A stretch of 64,000 bases of DNA. Source: Rudanella lutea DSM 19387 (GTDB lineage Bacteria; Bacteroidota; Bacteroidia; Cytophagales; Spirosomataceae). A program made the translations under genes and the position numbers. This document shows positions 9,015-16,953 of the stretch, piece after piece (the first letter of the stretch is position 1; every line of letters starts with the position of its first letter). The notes under the pieces were generated by a model. The model did no database searches, was not told where the DNA came from, and saw only the letters and a list, made by a program, of their open reading frames with translations. The stretch spans positions 5,103,694 through 5,167,693 of the forward strand of contig NZ_KB913013.1 of the NCBI RefSeq assembly GCF_000383955.1. Reading direction: 5' to 3'.

Positions 9015-9536
9015 TTAATTACGCGCTGGGAAAATGCCCTCCATGCAGATTATAAAGTTGATGCCCAGATAGGGCTGCATATTGTTGTGGGGCTGCGAGC
9101 CACCAGCAATCGACATTGAATTCGGGCCTAATGTGACGCCAGAGTCCAGTGTGCTTCTATACTCGGGATCGAGCGCGCCCGTGGCGGCCAGAAAAGCATT
9201 GGCGGGTGCTGCGGTATTACCCGTTTGAGACGATGCAACCAGCGAATGATTGTGTGCTGGCATTTCTGTTATAATCAGTGTATGCGTGGCTGCACCAGCC
9301 ATTTGGCCTAAAACAACTGGGGGTAAACCAGGCCCTTGACCAGTACCAACCGGCACTCGGCCACGGAAATCGGGGAGAGCAAAGGTTGTCTGGCCATTAC
9401 CTCCAAACGTGGTACCCAAGAGCGAGAAGAGGGCTGTATTTTGGGCAATCGACAAAATCTGCCCATTACAGAACGCCCAGCCCCGAGGGGCAAAGTTGCC
9501 CGCGAACATGATGATTTGAGCAATGTATCCTTCCAT
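9015..9536 (-). CDS. Phage-tail-collar-domain protein (MdpB/microcystin-dependent protein family), copy 2
   Basis: A 173-residue protein with the tail collar fold. It opens with IAQIIMFAGNFAPRGWAFCN, carries the GTTFGGNGQTTFALPDFRGR core near residue 40 and the MPAHNHSL metal-binding-like His motif near residue 95, and ends with QPYLGINFIICMEGIFP. The family derives from the tip of T4-like short tail fibres, but many bacteria encode free-standing copies, often in groups, with unknown roles. No signal peptide or membrane segment is visible. It lies between its paralogue at 9707 and the SprB adhesin, all in the same direction. There are no other phage genes nearby, so a prophage is unlikely. 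Confidence 0.9.
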   Translation of the reverse strand: MEGYIAQIIMFAGNFAPRGWAFCNGQILSIAQNTALFSLLGTTFGGNGQTTFALPDFRGRVPVGTGQGPGLPPVVLGQMAGAATHTLIITEMPAHNHSLVASSQTGNTAAPANAFLAATGALDPEYRSTLDSGVTLGPNSMSIAGGSQPHNNMQPYLGINFIICMEGIFPARN

Positions 9537-9706
9537 GTGCTAAAAATGGTTTTAGGTTAGTTGTAAATTATGTGTCAGCAGGTGTACCGTTTAGAACAGT
9601 CAGCTGGTAAACAAGCCGATACTAATTGGTTGGTTGCCAGTTTGTTTATTGTCGCAGTGCCTGCTTTATGATGCAGGAATGAATAGAGCCACATTCAGTC
9701 TGAAGC

Positions 9707-10228
9707 TTAATTTCTTGATGGATAGATTCCTGATGTGCAAATGATGAAGTTCATACCCAGATAGGGTTGCATGTTGTTGTGGGGCTGCGAACCACCACTG
9801 CCTACCACCGTATTTGCCCCCATAGTTACCGGCGAATCTAATGTGCTTCTGTACTCAGGATCGAGGGTGCCTGTTGCGGCTAAAAACGCATTGGCTGGTG
9901 CGGCAATATTGCCTGTTTGAGACGATGCAAAAAGCGGATGATTGTGCGCTGGCATTTCTGTTGTAATCAGTGTATGGGTAGGCTCACCAGCCATTTGGCC
10001 TAAAACAACTGGGGGTAAGCCAGGTCCCTGTCCGGGCCCGATCGGTGCGCGACCGCGCAGGTCGGGGAGTCCGAAGGTTGTTTGGCCATTACCTCCAAAC
10101 GTGGTACCCAAGAGCGAGAAGAGGGCTGTATTTTGAGCAATTGACAGAATCTGTCCCTGGCAGAACGCCCAGTATCGTGGGGCAAAGTTGCCAGCGAACA
10201 TAATTACCTGAGCAAGGTACGGTTCCAT
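9707..10228 (-). CDS. Phage-tail-collar-domain protein (MdpB family), copy 1
   Basis: Also 173 residues and about three-quarters identical to the protein encoded at 9015-9536, with no length change, so the pair arose by tandem duplication. Conserved parts are the GTTFGGNGQTTFGLPDLRGR core, the MPAHNHPL motif and the QPYLGMNFIICTSGIYPSRN end. Differences cluster in the stretch after STLDS (VTMGANTVVGSGGS against VTLGPNSMSIAGGS), which is usually the variable tip region of collar domains. The two therefore may differ in ligand or partner. The 170-bp gap to the second copy has no clear terminator. The gene sits 33 bases after the LRR gene. Confidence 0.9.
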   Translation of the reverse strand: MEPYLAQVIMFAGNFAPRYWAFCQGQILSIAQNTALFSLLGTTFGGNGQTTFGLPDLRGRAPIGPGQGPGLPPVVLGQMAGEPTHTLITTEMPAHNHPLFASSQTGNIAAPANAFLAATGTLDPEYRSTLDSPVTMGANTVVGSGGSQPHNNMQPYLGMNFIICTSGIYPSRN

Positions 10229-10261
10229 GAAACAAAACGGTTTGGGTTCGTAATAATCGAT

Positions 10262-10894
10262 TTAAGCTGCCCGGCACCGAATGCCAAGGCGTTGTTCTAC
10301 CCGCATCACTTCACGGTCGGGCAGGTCGTCGTTCGGTAAACAAAAGAATCCCTTCAGGTTACGGGCGTGCTTCGCCGTGATACCGTCGAGGGTTTTGATG
10401 GGGTTGAAGTTGATGTAAATCTCCCGCAGTCCGGTCAGCTCCCGGACAGGAACCAATGAATCAATCTGGTTAAACTGCGCATACAGTTGCTCCAGTTTTT
10501 TGAGCGATTCGATCCCAGTCAGGCTCCTGATGGAGTTGTTGTTAACAAACAGGCTCCGCAGTTTGGGTAAGGTAGCCAGTTCGGTAACAGACCCTAATTG
10601 ATGGTGGGTGAGCACCACAATTTCCAGGTTACTCATGCCCTGTAGGCCCGAGCAATCGGTTAATTCAAACGGCAAATTGGGGTAGGGGGCTCGCGGGCCC
10701 GTAAACCGGATGGCTGGAATTTGCCAGAGGTATTCTAATTCTTCGGCCGTGGGGTGAGCGGAATGTTGCAGGATAGCCGTTTGGAAAGCCGACCGCCATA
10801 CGGGCGTCAGGCCAAGCCACCACGTCAGGCGTTTGGCGTGCGTATCGGCCACGGTAGGCACCGACTTAGAGGCTACTTCGGGATCAATAAGCAT
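10262..10894 (-). CDS. Leucine-rich-repeat protein
   Basis: A 210-residue protein with about four SDS22/internalin-like 22-residue repeats between residues 75 and 165, for example LPKLRSLFVNNNSIRSLTGI and LKKLEQLYAQFNQIDSLVPV. The N-terminal 70 residues are helical and unlike known domains; a short capping region follows the repeats. No signal peptide is seen. LRR arcs of this type bind proteins, so it may be a scaffold or recognition part for its neighbours. It is spaced 38 bases after the Tat-signal gene and 33 bases before the first collar gene, as expected for one operon. Function is unknown. Confidence 0.8.
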   Translation of the reverse strand: MLIDPEVASKSVPTVADTHAKRLTWWLGLTPVWRSAFQTAILQHSAHPTAEELEYLWQIPAIRFTGPRAPYPNLPFELTDCSGLQGMSNLEIVVLTHHQLGSVTELATLPKLRSLFVNNNSIRSLTGIESLKKLEQLYAQFNQIDSLVPVRELTGLREIYINFNPIKTLDGITAKHARNLKGFFCLPNDDLPDREVMRVEQRLGIRCRAA

Positions 10895-10932
10895 AATGAC
10901 ATTAAAAAAAAGGAAAGCAGATAGAAACAGGC

Positions 10933-11481
10933 TCAGGCTGCAGTTGACCCAGCCTGTTGGTTGGCTGGAGACTGACCATATCGAGCGATCGTAAACGCGT
11001 GCGTCCTGAGGTCAAGGCTAAGTTGGGCCTGGCTGCCGACAATCAACAGGCTACTGGTCACCTGATCATCGACGGCGTTCAGGCGGGCGAGGGCCTGCCA
11101 CGTCAATTGCATGTCCGATACGGTCAGCTTACCCGAGTAGGTACCAAATGGGCTCGATGGTGTAGGATCGAAAAAAGCTACGGGGTTTGCTATTGGCTGA
11201 CTACGCCCGAGGAGTTGGCTCGTAATTTCGAGTTGCTGCGCGGCAATTTGTTGCAGGGCCTGAGGGGCCGTGTAAGCCGGATTGTACGTGTGGGTAATCT
11301 GAATACTTTGTACTGTTCCGAGCTGACCCGTGCGAATGTGGGCAGCGGCTTTTCGGGCTGATTCAGATGTTAGTGCCGATTGAGCGCGGCTGGCGGCCGA
11401 CGATCCCAGTACAGAGGAAATAGGAAGTAACGGGATAGCAAACCCAGCCGAGAGTTGACGAAGAAATAGACGTCTTTGCAT
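10933..11481 (-). CDS. Tat-signal protein resembling the substrate half of Gfo/Idh/MocA oxidoreductases
   Basis: A 182-residue protein with a twin-arginine-like leader (QRRLFLRQLSAGFAIPLL). The mature part has no recognised domain at high certainty. The segment HIRTGQLGTVQSIQITHTY and the later LIVGSQAQLSLDL recall the central beta-sheet domain of Gfo/Idh/MocA dehydrogenases (IxxGxIGxV..., GTxGxLxLD). The NAD-binding Rossmann half is absent, and so is the usual catalytic EKP motif. It could be a decayed or repurposed derivative, or simply an unrelated protein. It starts the tight part of the minus-strand cluster with the LRR and collar genes. Confidence 0.6.
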   Translation of the reverse strand: MQRRLFLRQLSAGFAIPLLPISSVLGSSAASRAQSALTSESARKAAAHIRTGQLGTVQSIQITHTYNPAYTAPQALQQIAAQQLEITSQLLGRSQPIANPVAFFDPTPSSPFGTYSGKLTVSDMQLTWQALARLNAVDDQVTSSLLIVGSQAQLSLDLRTHAFTIARYGQSPANQQAGSTAA

Positions 11482-11676
11482 ATAAGTGAGCGACTTGAGG
11501 TGAGAAGGGAAGGACGATAAACTGTTTGTCGAGTGGCAGCTTAACTACCACGGGTGTCAATCAGTTGTCGTCGTGGTAAAGTTGATGATTATATAATTTA
11601 TGTACAACTTGATTGTATGTACGGCTAAAGATTTTTCAATATTTAGGTGACTTGTTTCTCGGCGCCACGCGTGATT

Positions 11677-12168
11677 TTAAGGCCTCAGCCAGTGTATCAT
11701 AGTGGGAAAACCAACGCCCGGCTCATTAGTGTCGGGGTTATGGGCCAGCCCCATCCAGACTAACAACGGTAACCCAATGTATTGCCCTGTTGTGAAATGG
11801 TCGATCAGCCATTGGCTGTTGCCATTGTATCCGTCCTTATGAAAAACAATGTCGGGCGGCAGGTTCAGGTGCAGAGAGGCTGCATACGTCCAGAGCAACA
11901 CAGCCATTTCGTCGCCCGCTTTGTCGGGATGATTGTCGGTAATATTACCACCTAAATTAGGGCGGTCTTCGGGGAGGCACACGGCAATGTGCCCTGCTTC
12001 GTGCAAGATATCTCCGGGGTACAAAAGTTTATCCCGGTCAATCAGGATGGTACCATTCTGTATAAGGAGCCCCGGTAAAAAAGTAGGGCCGTGCAAGGTT
12101 TCGTATCTGGTTTGAATACCAATCTGATTCAGGAAATGGCAAATCGGTTCAATATACTGAACAGGCAT
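11677..12168 (-). CDS. HEAGH-motif putative zinc metallopeptidase-like protein
   Basis: A 163-residue protein I cannot place in a named family. The segment GDILHEAGHIAV has the HExxH zinc signature at His56-Glu57-His60, in a helix-like context that fits gluzincin or IrrE-like peptidases. A downstream GDEMAVLLWTYAA stretch at about residues 104-116 could supply a third ligand (Glu). No signal peptide is visible. It lies 195 bases upstream of the Tat-signal gene in the same direction and may head the cluster or have its own transcript. The motif is seen; protease activity is inference. Confidence 0.65.
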   Translation of the reverse strand: MPVQYIEPICHFLNQIGIQTRYETLHGPTFLPGLLIQNGTILIDRDKLLYPGDILHEAGHIAVCLPEDRPNLGGNITDNHPDKAGDEMAVLLWTYAASLHLNLPPDIVFHKDGYNGNSQWLIDHFTTGQYIGLPLLVWMGLAHNPDTNEPGVGFPTMIHWLRP

Positions 12169-12540
12169 TACGGGTATCGTACAGAAGGTTGACGATGTAG
12201 CAAATCGGGGTTACAGGCCCAGATTGGCAAAAAGACACGTGTACAGAAGCGGAGTGGATAGGGGACAAACGATCGAATAACGGGCAGGCACGTTGCCGAA
12301 CGGGGAGCAACTTACACTATTTCCCCAGTCTTTGTCAAGCAGATACTGTTTGCCGGTGGCTATTTTCAGCAGCCCCAGTCAGTAAGCGGCATTGACAATT
12401 CAGTCGGCCAAACTAACAAACCATACCTTTCGGGCTTCTACAGCCGTTGGCCTAATCTCAACTTTGCAGCACAATACGGTCGGCTTTGGCCCACCTCTAT
12501 CCATACACTGCAAACATTCACTTCTGTAAACGTCGAAGAC
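12169..12540. other. Divergent intergenic region, no gene found
   Basis: Lies between the HEAGH gene (leftward) and the collagen-like lipoprotein gene (rightward). It should hold both promoters. I see no exact TAnnTTTG element on either strand (the closest is CAACTTTG at about 12462), no hairpin with T-run and no convincing small ORF. Confidence 0.5.
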
Positions 12541-13188
12541 ATGAGAAACGTAACCATTTTGCTGCTGGCCAGCCTGTTGGCTTTGGCTGGTTGTCAGACC
12601 GATCCGGTTCCGGGCCCCAAGGGTGACACCGGGGCGCAGGGGCCCAAAGGGGATGCCGGTGCACAAGGCCCCAAAGGGGATCCCGGGGCGCCCGGTCAGC
12701 CGGGGGCTCCGGGGCAACCCGGAGAACCGGGTACGGCTAATGCCTGGAGTTACATCTACCCCAATGAGTCGTTCAGGCCGTTGGGAACGCCCGAGTATAA
12801 CTCCATTACGAAGATGTACACCTCCAGTGGTTTCCGGCAGTTTGTGCCTGAGAAATATGCCGAGGTGGCCGACAAAGGCGTGGTGCTCGTGTACCTGCGC
12901 GACGGCCTCAATGCCTGGACGCTCAACAGTGTTCAGTCGCTGTACCTCGGTCCCATACCCACGGAGCCGCCGAGTGTGGTAGAAACCTCAGTCCGAAATC
13001 TGCCCGATCGGGTGCGCGTAACCGCTAAACTGACCACGGTCAACGAAAAGTCGACAATTCTGTCGACGTACAAAGCCGACGTCAAGATTATTCTGATTGC
13101 ACCCACGCATGTGCTCATCAACCAGATTAGCAACGGTCGGCTCGACCTGACCGATTGTGCGGCCGTAGAACGGTATTTGAAGTTGTAA
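12541..13188 (+). CDS. Collagen-like lipoprotein
   Basis: A 215-residue lipoprotein with a type II signal peptide and lipobox ending at Cys18 (LLALAGC). Residues 25-64 are a run of fourteen Gly-X-Y triplets rich in GPKGD and GAPGQP, which should form a short trimeric collagen triple helix without hydroxyproline. The remaining 150 residues form a beta-rich domain also found after GXY linkers in other Bacteroidota lipoproteins (a segment near YIYPNESF). The protein is likely anchored in the outer membrane with the collagen stalk lifting the C-terminal domain. The nucleotide repeat coding the stalk is itself prone to length change. Binding partner unknown. Confidence 0.85.
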   Translation: MRNVTILLLASLLALAGCQTDPVPGPKGDTGAQGPKGDAGAQGPKGDPGAPGQPGAPGQPGEPGTANAWSYIYPNESFRPLGTPEYNSITKMYTSSGFRQFVPEKYAEVADKGVVLVYLRDGLNAWTLNSVQSLYLGPIPTEPPSVVETSVRNLPDRVRVTAKLTTVNEKSTILSTYKADVKIILIAPTHVLINQISNGRLDLTDCAAVERYLKL

Positions 13189-13228
13189 GGCTGCGGTTTG
13201 CTTTAGAAAAGAGAGTTAGCTATATGCC

Positions 13229-13284
13229 AAAAAAGGGTGCTTTCTGCGAAGAAGCTCGGATGAGCAGCTACGCGGAAAGCACCC
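13229..13284 (-). terminator. Terminator of the glucosidase gene
   Basis: A 14-bp stem (GGGTGCTTTCCGCG / CGCAGAAAGCACCC on the minus strand, one mismatch) is followed by T6 on the minus strand, 18 bases after the glucosidase stop. It may also slow the opposing lipoprotein transcript. Confidence 0.75.
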
Positions 13285-13301
13285 CTCATGTTTAACAGAT
13301 A

Positions 13302-15974
13302 TTACTTCACGGCCAGGTTGGCCGTTTCGGTTTGGTAGAGATACCGGTACTCAATCAAATCGGCCACGAGACCCGTCCAGCCGGTTTGGTGAGACGCACC
13401 AAGTCCTGCCCCCACATCGCCGTGGAAGTACTCGAAAAACAGGTACAGATCCCGGAAATGGGGGTCTTTCTGAAACTTCTCTTCGTTGCCGAACGCCGGA
13501 ATGAGCCCTGTTTTTTCGTCGCGCCGGAAAATGTTAATCAGTCGCTCAGCTACCTGAACAGCGGCTTCTTTTATGCTCATCACCTGCCCCGAATGGGTAG
13601 GGTATTCGATCTCAAAATCGTCGCCGTAGTACTGGTAAAACTTCAGTAGTGAATCGATCAGTAGGAAGTTAACCGGGAACCAGACGGGCCCGCGCCAGTT
13701 GGAGTTACCCCCAAAAATGCTCGCTTCCGACTCGGCCGGTACGTATTTTACCTGAAACATCTCGCCGTTGAGCACAAACTGATACGGGTGCTGCTCATGG
13801 TATTTTGATAGGGCCCGGATACCGTAATCCGACAAAAACTCAGCCTCGTCGAACATTCGTTTGAGCAGCATTTTCATACGGTGTCCCCGTAGCAGTGAGA
13901 GCAGGTGGGTTTCGCCCTTGCCCGGCTCATGCCACCGCGATACAAGCGAGGCCAGGTCGGGTCGGTTTTTGAGTACCCACTCCACCCGGCGCTTAAAGTC
14001 GGGGAGTTTGTTGAGCAGCTCTTCGTCGAGCACCTCCACGGCAAACAGGGGGATGAGCCCCACCATCGACCGGATTTTGAGCAGCCGGGCGTTGTTGTCG
14101 GGGGTGTGCAGTACGTCGTAATAAAACTGATCGACCTCGTCCCACAGGCTGATATGCTCCTTGCCGAGGTTGTTCATGGCGGCTGCGATGTGCAGGAAAT
14201 GCTCGAAGAACTTGCTCGCCATGTCCTGATAGGATGGCCGGGTGAGGGCTATTTCGCACGAGATGCGGAGCATGTTGAGCGTGTACATGGCCATCCAGCC
14301 GGTGCCATCGGCCTGCTCGATGCGCCCGCCCATTGGCAACGGTTGCGACCGGTCGAAGACCCCAATGTTGTCGAGGCCGAGGAAGCCCCCACCAAAAATG
14401 TTGTTGCCGGCTACGTCTTTCCGGTTTACCCACCAGGTAAAGTTGAGCAGCAATTTATGAAACACTCGCTCAAGGAAGTTCACGTCGCCCACGCCATTCA
14501 TCTGCCGGTCTATCTCGTACACTTTCCAGGTGGCCCAGGCGTGTACGGGCGGGTTCACGTCCGAGAAATTCCACTCGTAAGCCGGAATCTGCCCGTTGGG
14601 GTGCATGTAGTACTCGCGCAGGATAACGGCCAGTTGGCGCTTGGCAAAGTGGGGGTCGAGCCGGGCGAGGGTCAGCGTATGAAACGCCAGATCCCAGGCC
14701 GCAAACCACGGGTATTCCCACTTATCGGGCATGCTCAGAATATTGGCCGTGTACATATGCCGCCAGGTTTCGTTGCGGGCATACACACGCCCCTGAAACG
14801 GCACGGGCATTTTGGGGTCACCCTTGAGCCATTCATCGACATTGTAGTAGTAGAACTGCTTGTTCCAGAGCATTCCCGCGTAGGCCTGCCGCTGAATATT
14901 CAGCAGCTCAGGGGTATCGACGTTCTGCTGGAGATGGGCGTAAAAGGCGTCGGCTTCGTCCTGACGGGTTTCGAATAATTGGTCGAAATCGGCAAAAGGC
15001 TGGCTCAGGTGGGTGTTGTCGCTAAACCGCAGCCGCACCGTCATCGACTCGCCGGGGGCCACCGTGCGGGTGTACTGAGCCGAGGCTTTCGTGCCAATTT
15101 TGTTGGGGTTGATGGCATCAGTTTTACCCCCGACAATGTAATTATTGATCCCGTCTTTCGGGAAAGCCGTCGAGTTAGGGCGGCCGTAGAGTCGTTCGGT
15201 ATTAGTTTCGTTTTCGCAGAACAGCAGGTCGTCGGCCCCTTCGCAATAGAGCTTAAACTTGCCCAATTGTTTGTGGTTTACCTCGATCTGACTGTTGGCA
15301 ATACCGTTGAGCATGGGCCGGGTGTTGTACTGCTCGTACCCCCACGACCAGGTATTGCGGAACCAGATGGTGGGCAACAGCGTGAGCGGGGCCGGTTCGG
15401 TGCTCCGGTTATGGGCCGTAATTTTAACGAGCCAGTCGTTTTGATCGGCCTTGGCGTACTCGATAAACACGTCGAAGTACTCATTCTGGTCGAAAATGCC
15501 CGTGTCGATCAGTTCAAACTCGGGATCATGGCGCGACCGGCGCATGGTTTCGATCACGAGCTGATTGTACGGAAACTCCCGCTGCGGATACTTATAAAGC
15601 ATCTTCATGTAGGAGTGCGTGGGCGTGCTGTCGAGGTAATAGTACAGCTCTTTCACGTCTTCGCCGTGGTTGCCCTCAGGGCCGGCCAGTCCGAAGAAAC
15701 GCTCTTTCAGAATATTGTCGCGGTGATTCCAGAGGGCCAAGGCAAAGCAAACGTGGCCTTTGTTGTCTGCAATGCCGCCGATTCCTTCTTCGCCCCAGCG
15801 GTAGGCGCGGGAGCGGGCCATGTCGTGCGTGACATTGTTCCAGGCATCGCCATACGGGCTATAATCTTCGCGGACGGTTCCCCAGGCCCGGTCGGAGAGG
15901 TAGGGGCCCCATTTTTTCCAGCCCTTATTGTCGGGCCTGTCATATATGCGTAGTTTTTCAGCGTCAGCGCTCAT
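13302..15974 (-). CDS. GH63-type glucosidase (MGH1-like, cytoplasmic)
   Basis: An 890-residue protein without signal peptide. The N-terminal beta-sandwich (opening with KLRIYDRPDNKGWKKWGPYL) and the (alpha/alpha)6 barrel from about residue 340, with FAAWDLAFHTLTLARLDP, EWNFSDVNPPVHAWA and GWMAMYTLNMLRI, match the large bacterial GH63/MGH1 group annotated as glucosidase. Family members remove terminal glucosyl or mannosyl groups from glycans or compatible solutes such as glucosylglycerate; the substrate here is not decidable. Length fits full-length relatives. It is a single-gene transcript with its own terminator and a candidate promoter at 16026-16033. Confidence 0.85.
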   Translation of the reverse strand: MSADAEKLRIYDRPDNKGWKKWGPYLSDRAWGTVREDYSPYGDAWNNVTHDMARSRAYRWGEEGIGGIADNKGHVCFALALWNHRDNILKERFFGLAGPEGNHGEDVKELYYYLDSTPTHSYMKMLYKYPQREFPYNQLVIETMRRSRHDPEFELIDTGIFDQNEYFDVFIEYAKADQNDWLVKITAHNRSTEPAPLTLLPTIWFRNTWSWGYEQYNTRPMLNGIANSQIEVNHKQLGKFKLYCEGADDLLFCENETNTERLYGRPNSTAFPKDGINNYIVGGKTDAINPNKIGTKASAQYTRTVAPGESMTVRLRFSDNTHLSQPFADFDQLFETRQDEADAFYAHLQQNVDTPELLNIQRQAYAGMLWNKQFYYYNVDEWLKGDPKMPVPFQGRVYARNETWRHMYTANILSMPDKWEYPWFAAWDLAFHTLTLARLDPHFAKRQLAVILREYYMHPNGQIPAYEWNFSDVNPPVHAWATWKVYEIDRQMNGVGDVNFLERVFHKLLLNFTWWVNRKDVAGNNIFGGGFLGLDNIGVFDRSQPLPMGGRIEQADGTGWMAMYTLNMLRISCEIALTRPSYQDMASKFFEHFLHIAAAMNNLGKEHISLWDEVDQFYYDVLHTPDNNARLLKIRSMVGLIPLFAVEVLDEELLNKLPDFKRRVEWVLKNRPDLASLVSRWHEPGKGETHLLSLLRGHRMKMLLKRMFDEAEFLSDYGIRALSKYHEQHPYQFVLNGEMFQVKYVPAESEASIFGGNSNWRGPVWFPVNFLLIDSLLKFYQYYGDDFEIEYPTHSGQVMSIKEAAVQVAERLINIFRRDEKTGLIPAFGNEEKFQKDPHFRDLYLFFEYFHGDVGAGLGASHQTGWTGLVADLIEYRYLYQTETANLAVK

Positions 15975-16025
15975 AGAAAGAAATTCAACGGGTTACGCTC
16001 GTGCTCTTCTCGGTGGTCGAAGCAT

Positions 16026-16050
16026 CAAAGATACGACCCTTACCCAACAA
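16026..16050 (-). promoter_or_regulatory. Candidate glucosidase promoter
   Basis: On the minus strand TATCTTTG (16026-16033) matches TAnnTTTG exactly and lies about 52 bases before the ATG. A TTG at 16048-16050 could act as the -33 element, but its 14-base spacing is shorter than usual. Confidence 0.45.
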
Positions 16051-16169
16051 CGCGCCCGGAACCAGGTCAGAAGCGCAGTTTTTTGCTTAAATGGGCTTGG
16101 TTAACAGCTTTTTATGCAATTTATTGGCCGATTTGTCTAACGGCGTGGGCATTAGCTTTCCAGATTATT

Positions 16170-16177
16170 TATCTTTG
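16170..16177 (+). promoter_or_regulatory. Candidate -7 element upstream of the gluconate-dehydrogenase-like pair
   Basis: TATCTTTG matches the TAnnTTTG element exactly and lies about 98 bases before the TTG start at 16275. No good -33 TTG is found at the usual distance. Confidence 0.35.
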
Positions 16178-16274
16178 TCTTTAGGCCCAACGCTCATTTT
16201 TACGTTTTCTTTTCGTTATCAAAGATGAGCAGGGTAAGCCTTGTCAGAATTGGATTTCCATTAAAATTTGGACT

Positions 16275-16829
16275 TTGAAAAGACGTAACGCGTTAAAAAT
16301 GGTGGCCACTGCGGTGGGTGGTCTTGCCGTTCTGCCCAGCTGGGCTACCCGCTGGACACCCGAATCGCTCCGGGCTACGGGCTCGGTCGGGGGAATCCTT
16401 TCGGCTGCGGAAACAAACCTGCTGGCCGAACTGGTCGAAACCATTATTCCGGCTACCCCCGCCACCGACCCGTCGAAAGGCGAAATTCCGGGGGCTAAAG
16501 CTCTGAATGTAGACCAGTTTGTCGAAAAAATGGTGGCTGACTGCTACGACAAAACGGCGCAGGAGACGTTCCGCAAAGGCTTTGCAGCTTTGGATGAGGT
16601 AGCGAAAGCAACAGGGAATAAATCATTCCTGGAAACCGACCAGGCTGGGCGGCTCAATGTGCTCAAACAAATGCAGCAGTCGACTGTGCCGGGGCAGAAA
16701 GAGTTCTTGTCGCTGGTGAAAAACCTGACCATTCGGGGCTACATGAATTCCGAGTACGTCATGACCAACCTGACCCACTACGAAATGGTGCCCGGCCGTT
16801 ACAAAGGCTGCGTACCCGTAGCTGGCTAA
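16275..16829 (+). CDS. Gluconate 2-dehydrogenase subunit 3 family protein, Tat-exported
   Basis: A 184-residue protein starting at a TTG codon; the only nearby upstream ATG (16225) is out of frame. The first residues form a twin-arginine leader (MKRRNALKMVATAVGG). The mature part, with LSAAETNLLAELVETIIPAT and a C-terminal helical region, fits the gluconate 2-dehydrogenase subunit 3 family, the small subunit that escorts and tethers the GMC flavoprotein in the periplasm. The flavoprotein gene follows after 124 bases. The folded small subunit probably carries the leaderless flavoprotein through Tat. No cytochrome c subunit is adjacent, so the electron acceptor must be encoded elsewhere. Confidence 0.88.
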   Translation: MKRRNALKMVATAVGGLAVLPSWATRWTPESLRATGSVGGILSAAETNLLAELVETIIPATPATDPSKGEIPGAKALNVDQFVEKMVADCYDKTAQETFRKGFAALDEVAKATGNKSFLETDQAGRLNVLKQMQQSTVPGQKEFLSLVKNLTIRGYMNSEYVMTNLTHYEMVPGRYKGCVPVAG

Positions 16830-16953
16830 AAAACACCGGTTTGGGCTACGCTGCCCAGACCCGACCCTAACACAGTTCAGACAATACAAACGGGGCTTGC
16901 TGGTTTGTTCAAAATGCTGACTACCAGTACGAAAAATCCCCATAAAGGCTATC

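Noticed and set aside
9015-10228. Prophage remnant, from the phage-tail-collar genes
   Set aside because: No capsid, portal, terminase, integrase or tail tube gene is near, and free-standing MdpB-like genes are common in bacterial chromosomes.
13905-15953. Long plus-strand frames (357 and 324 codons) across the glucosidase gene
   Set aside because: They mirror the GH63 gene, whose protein is clearly conserved; GC-rich third positions create such shadows.
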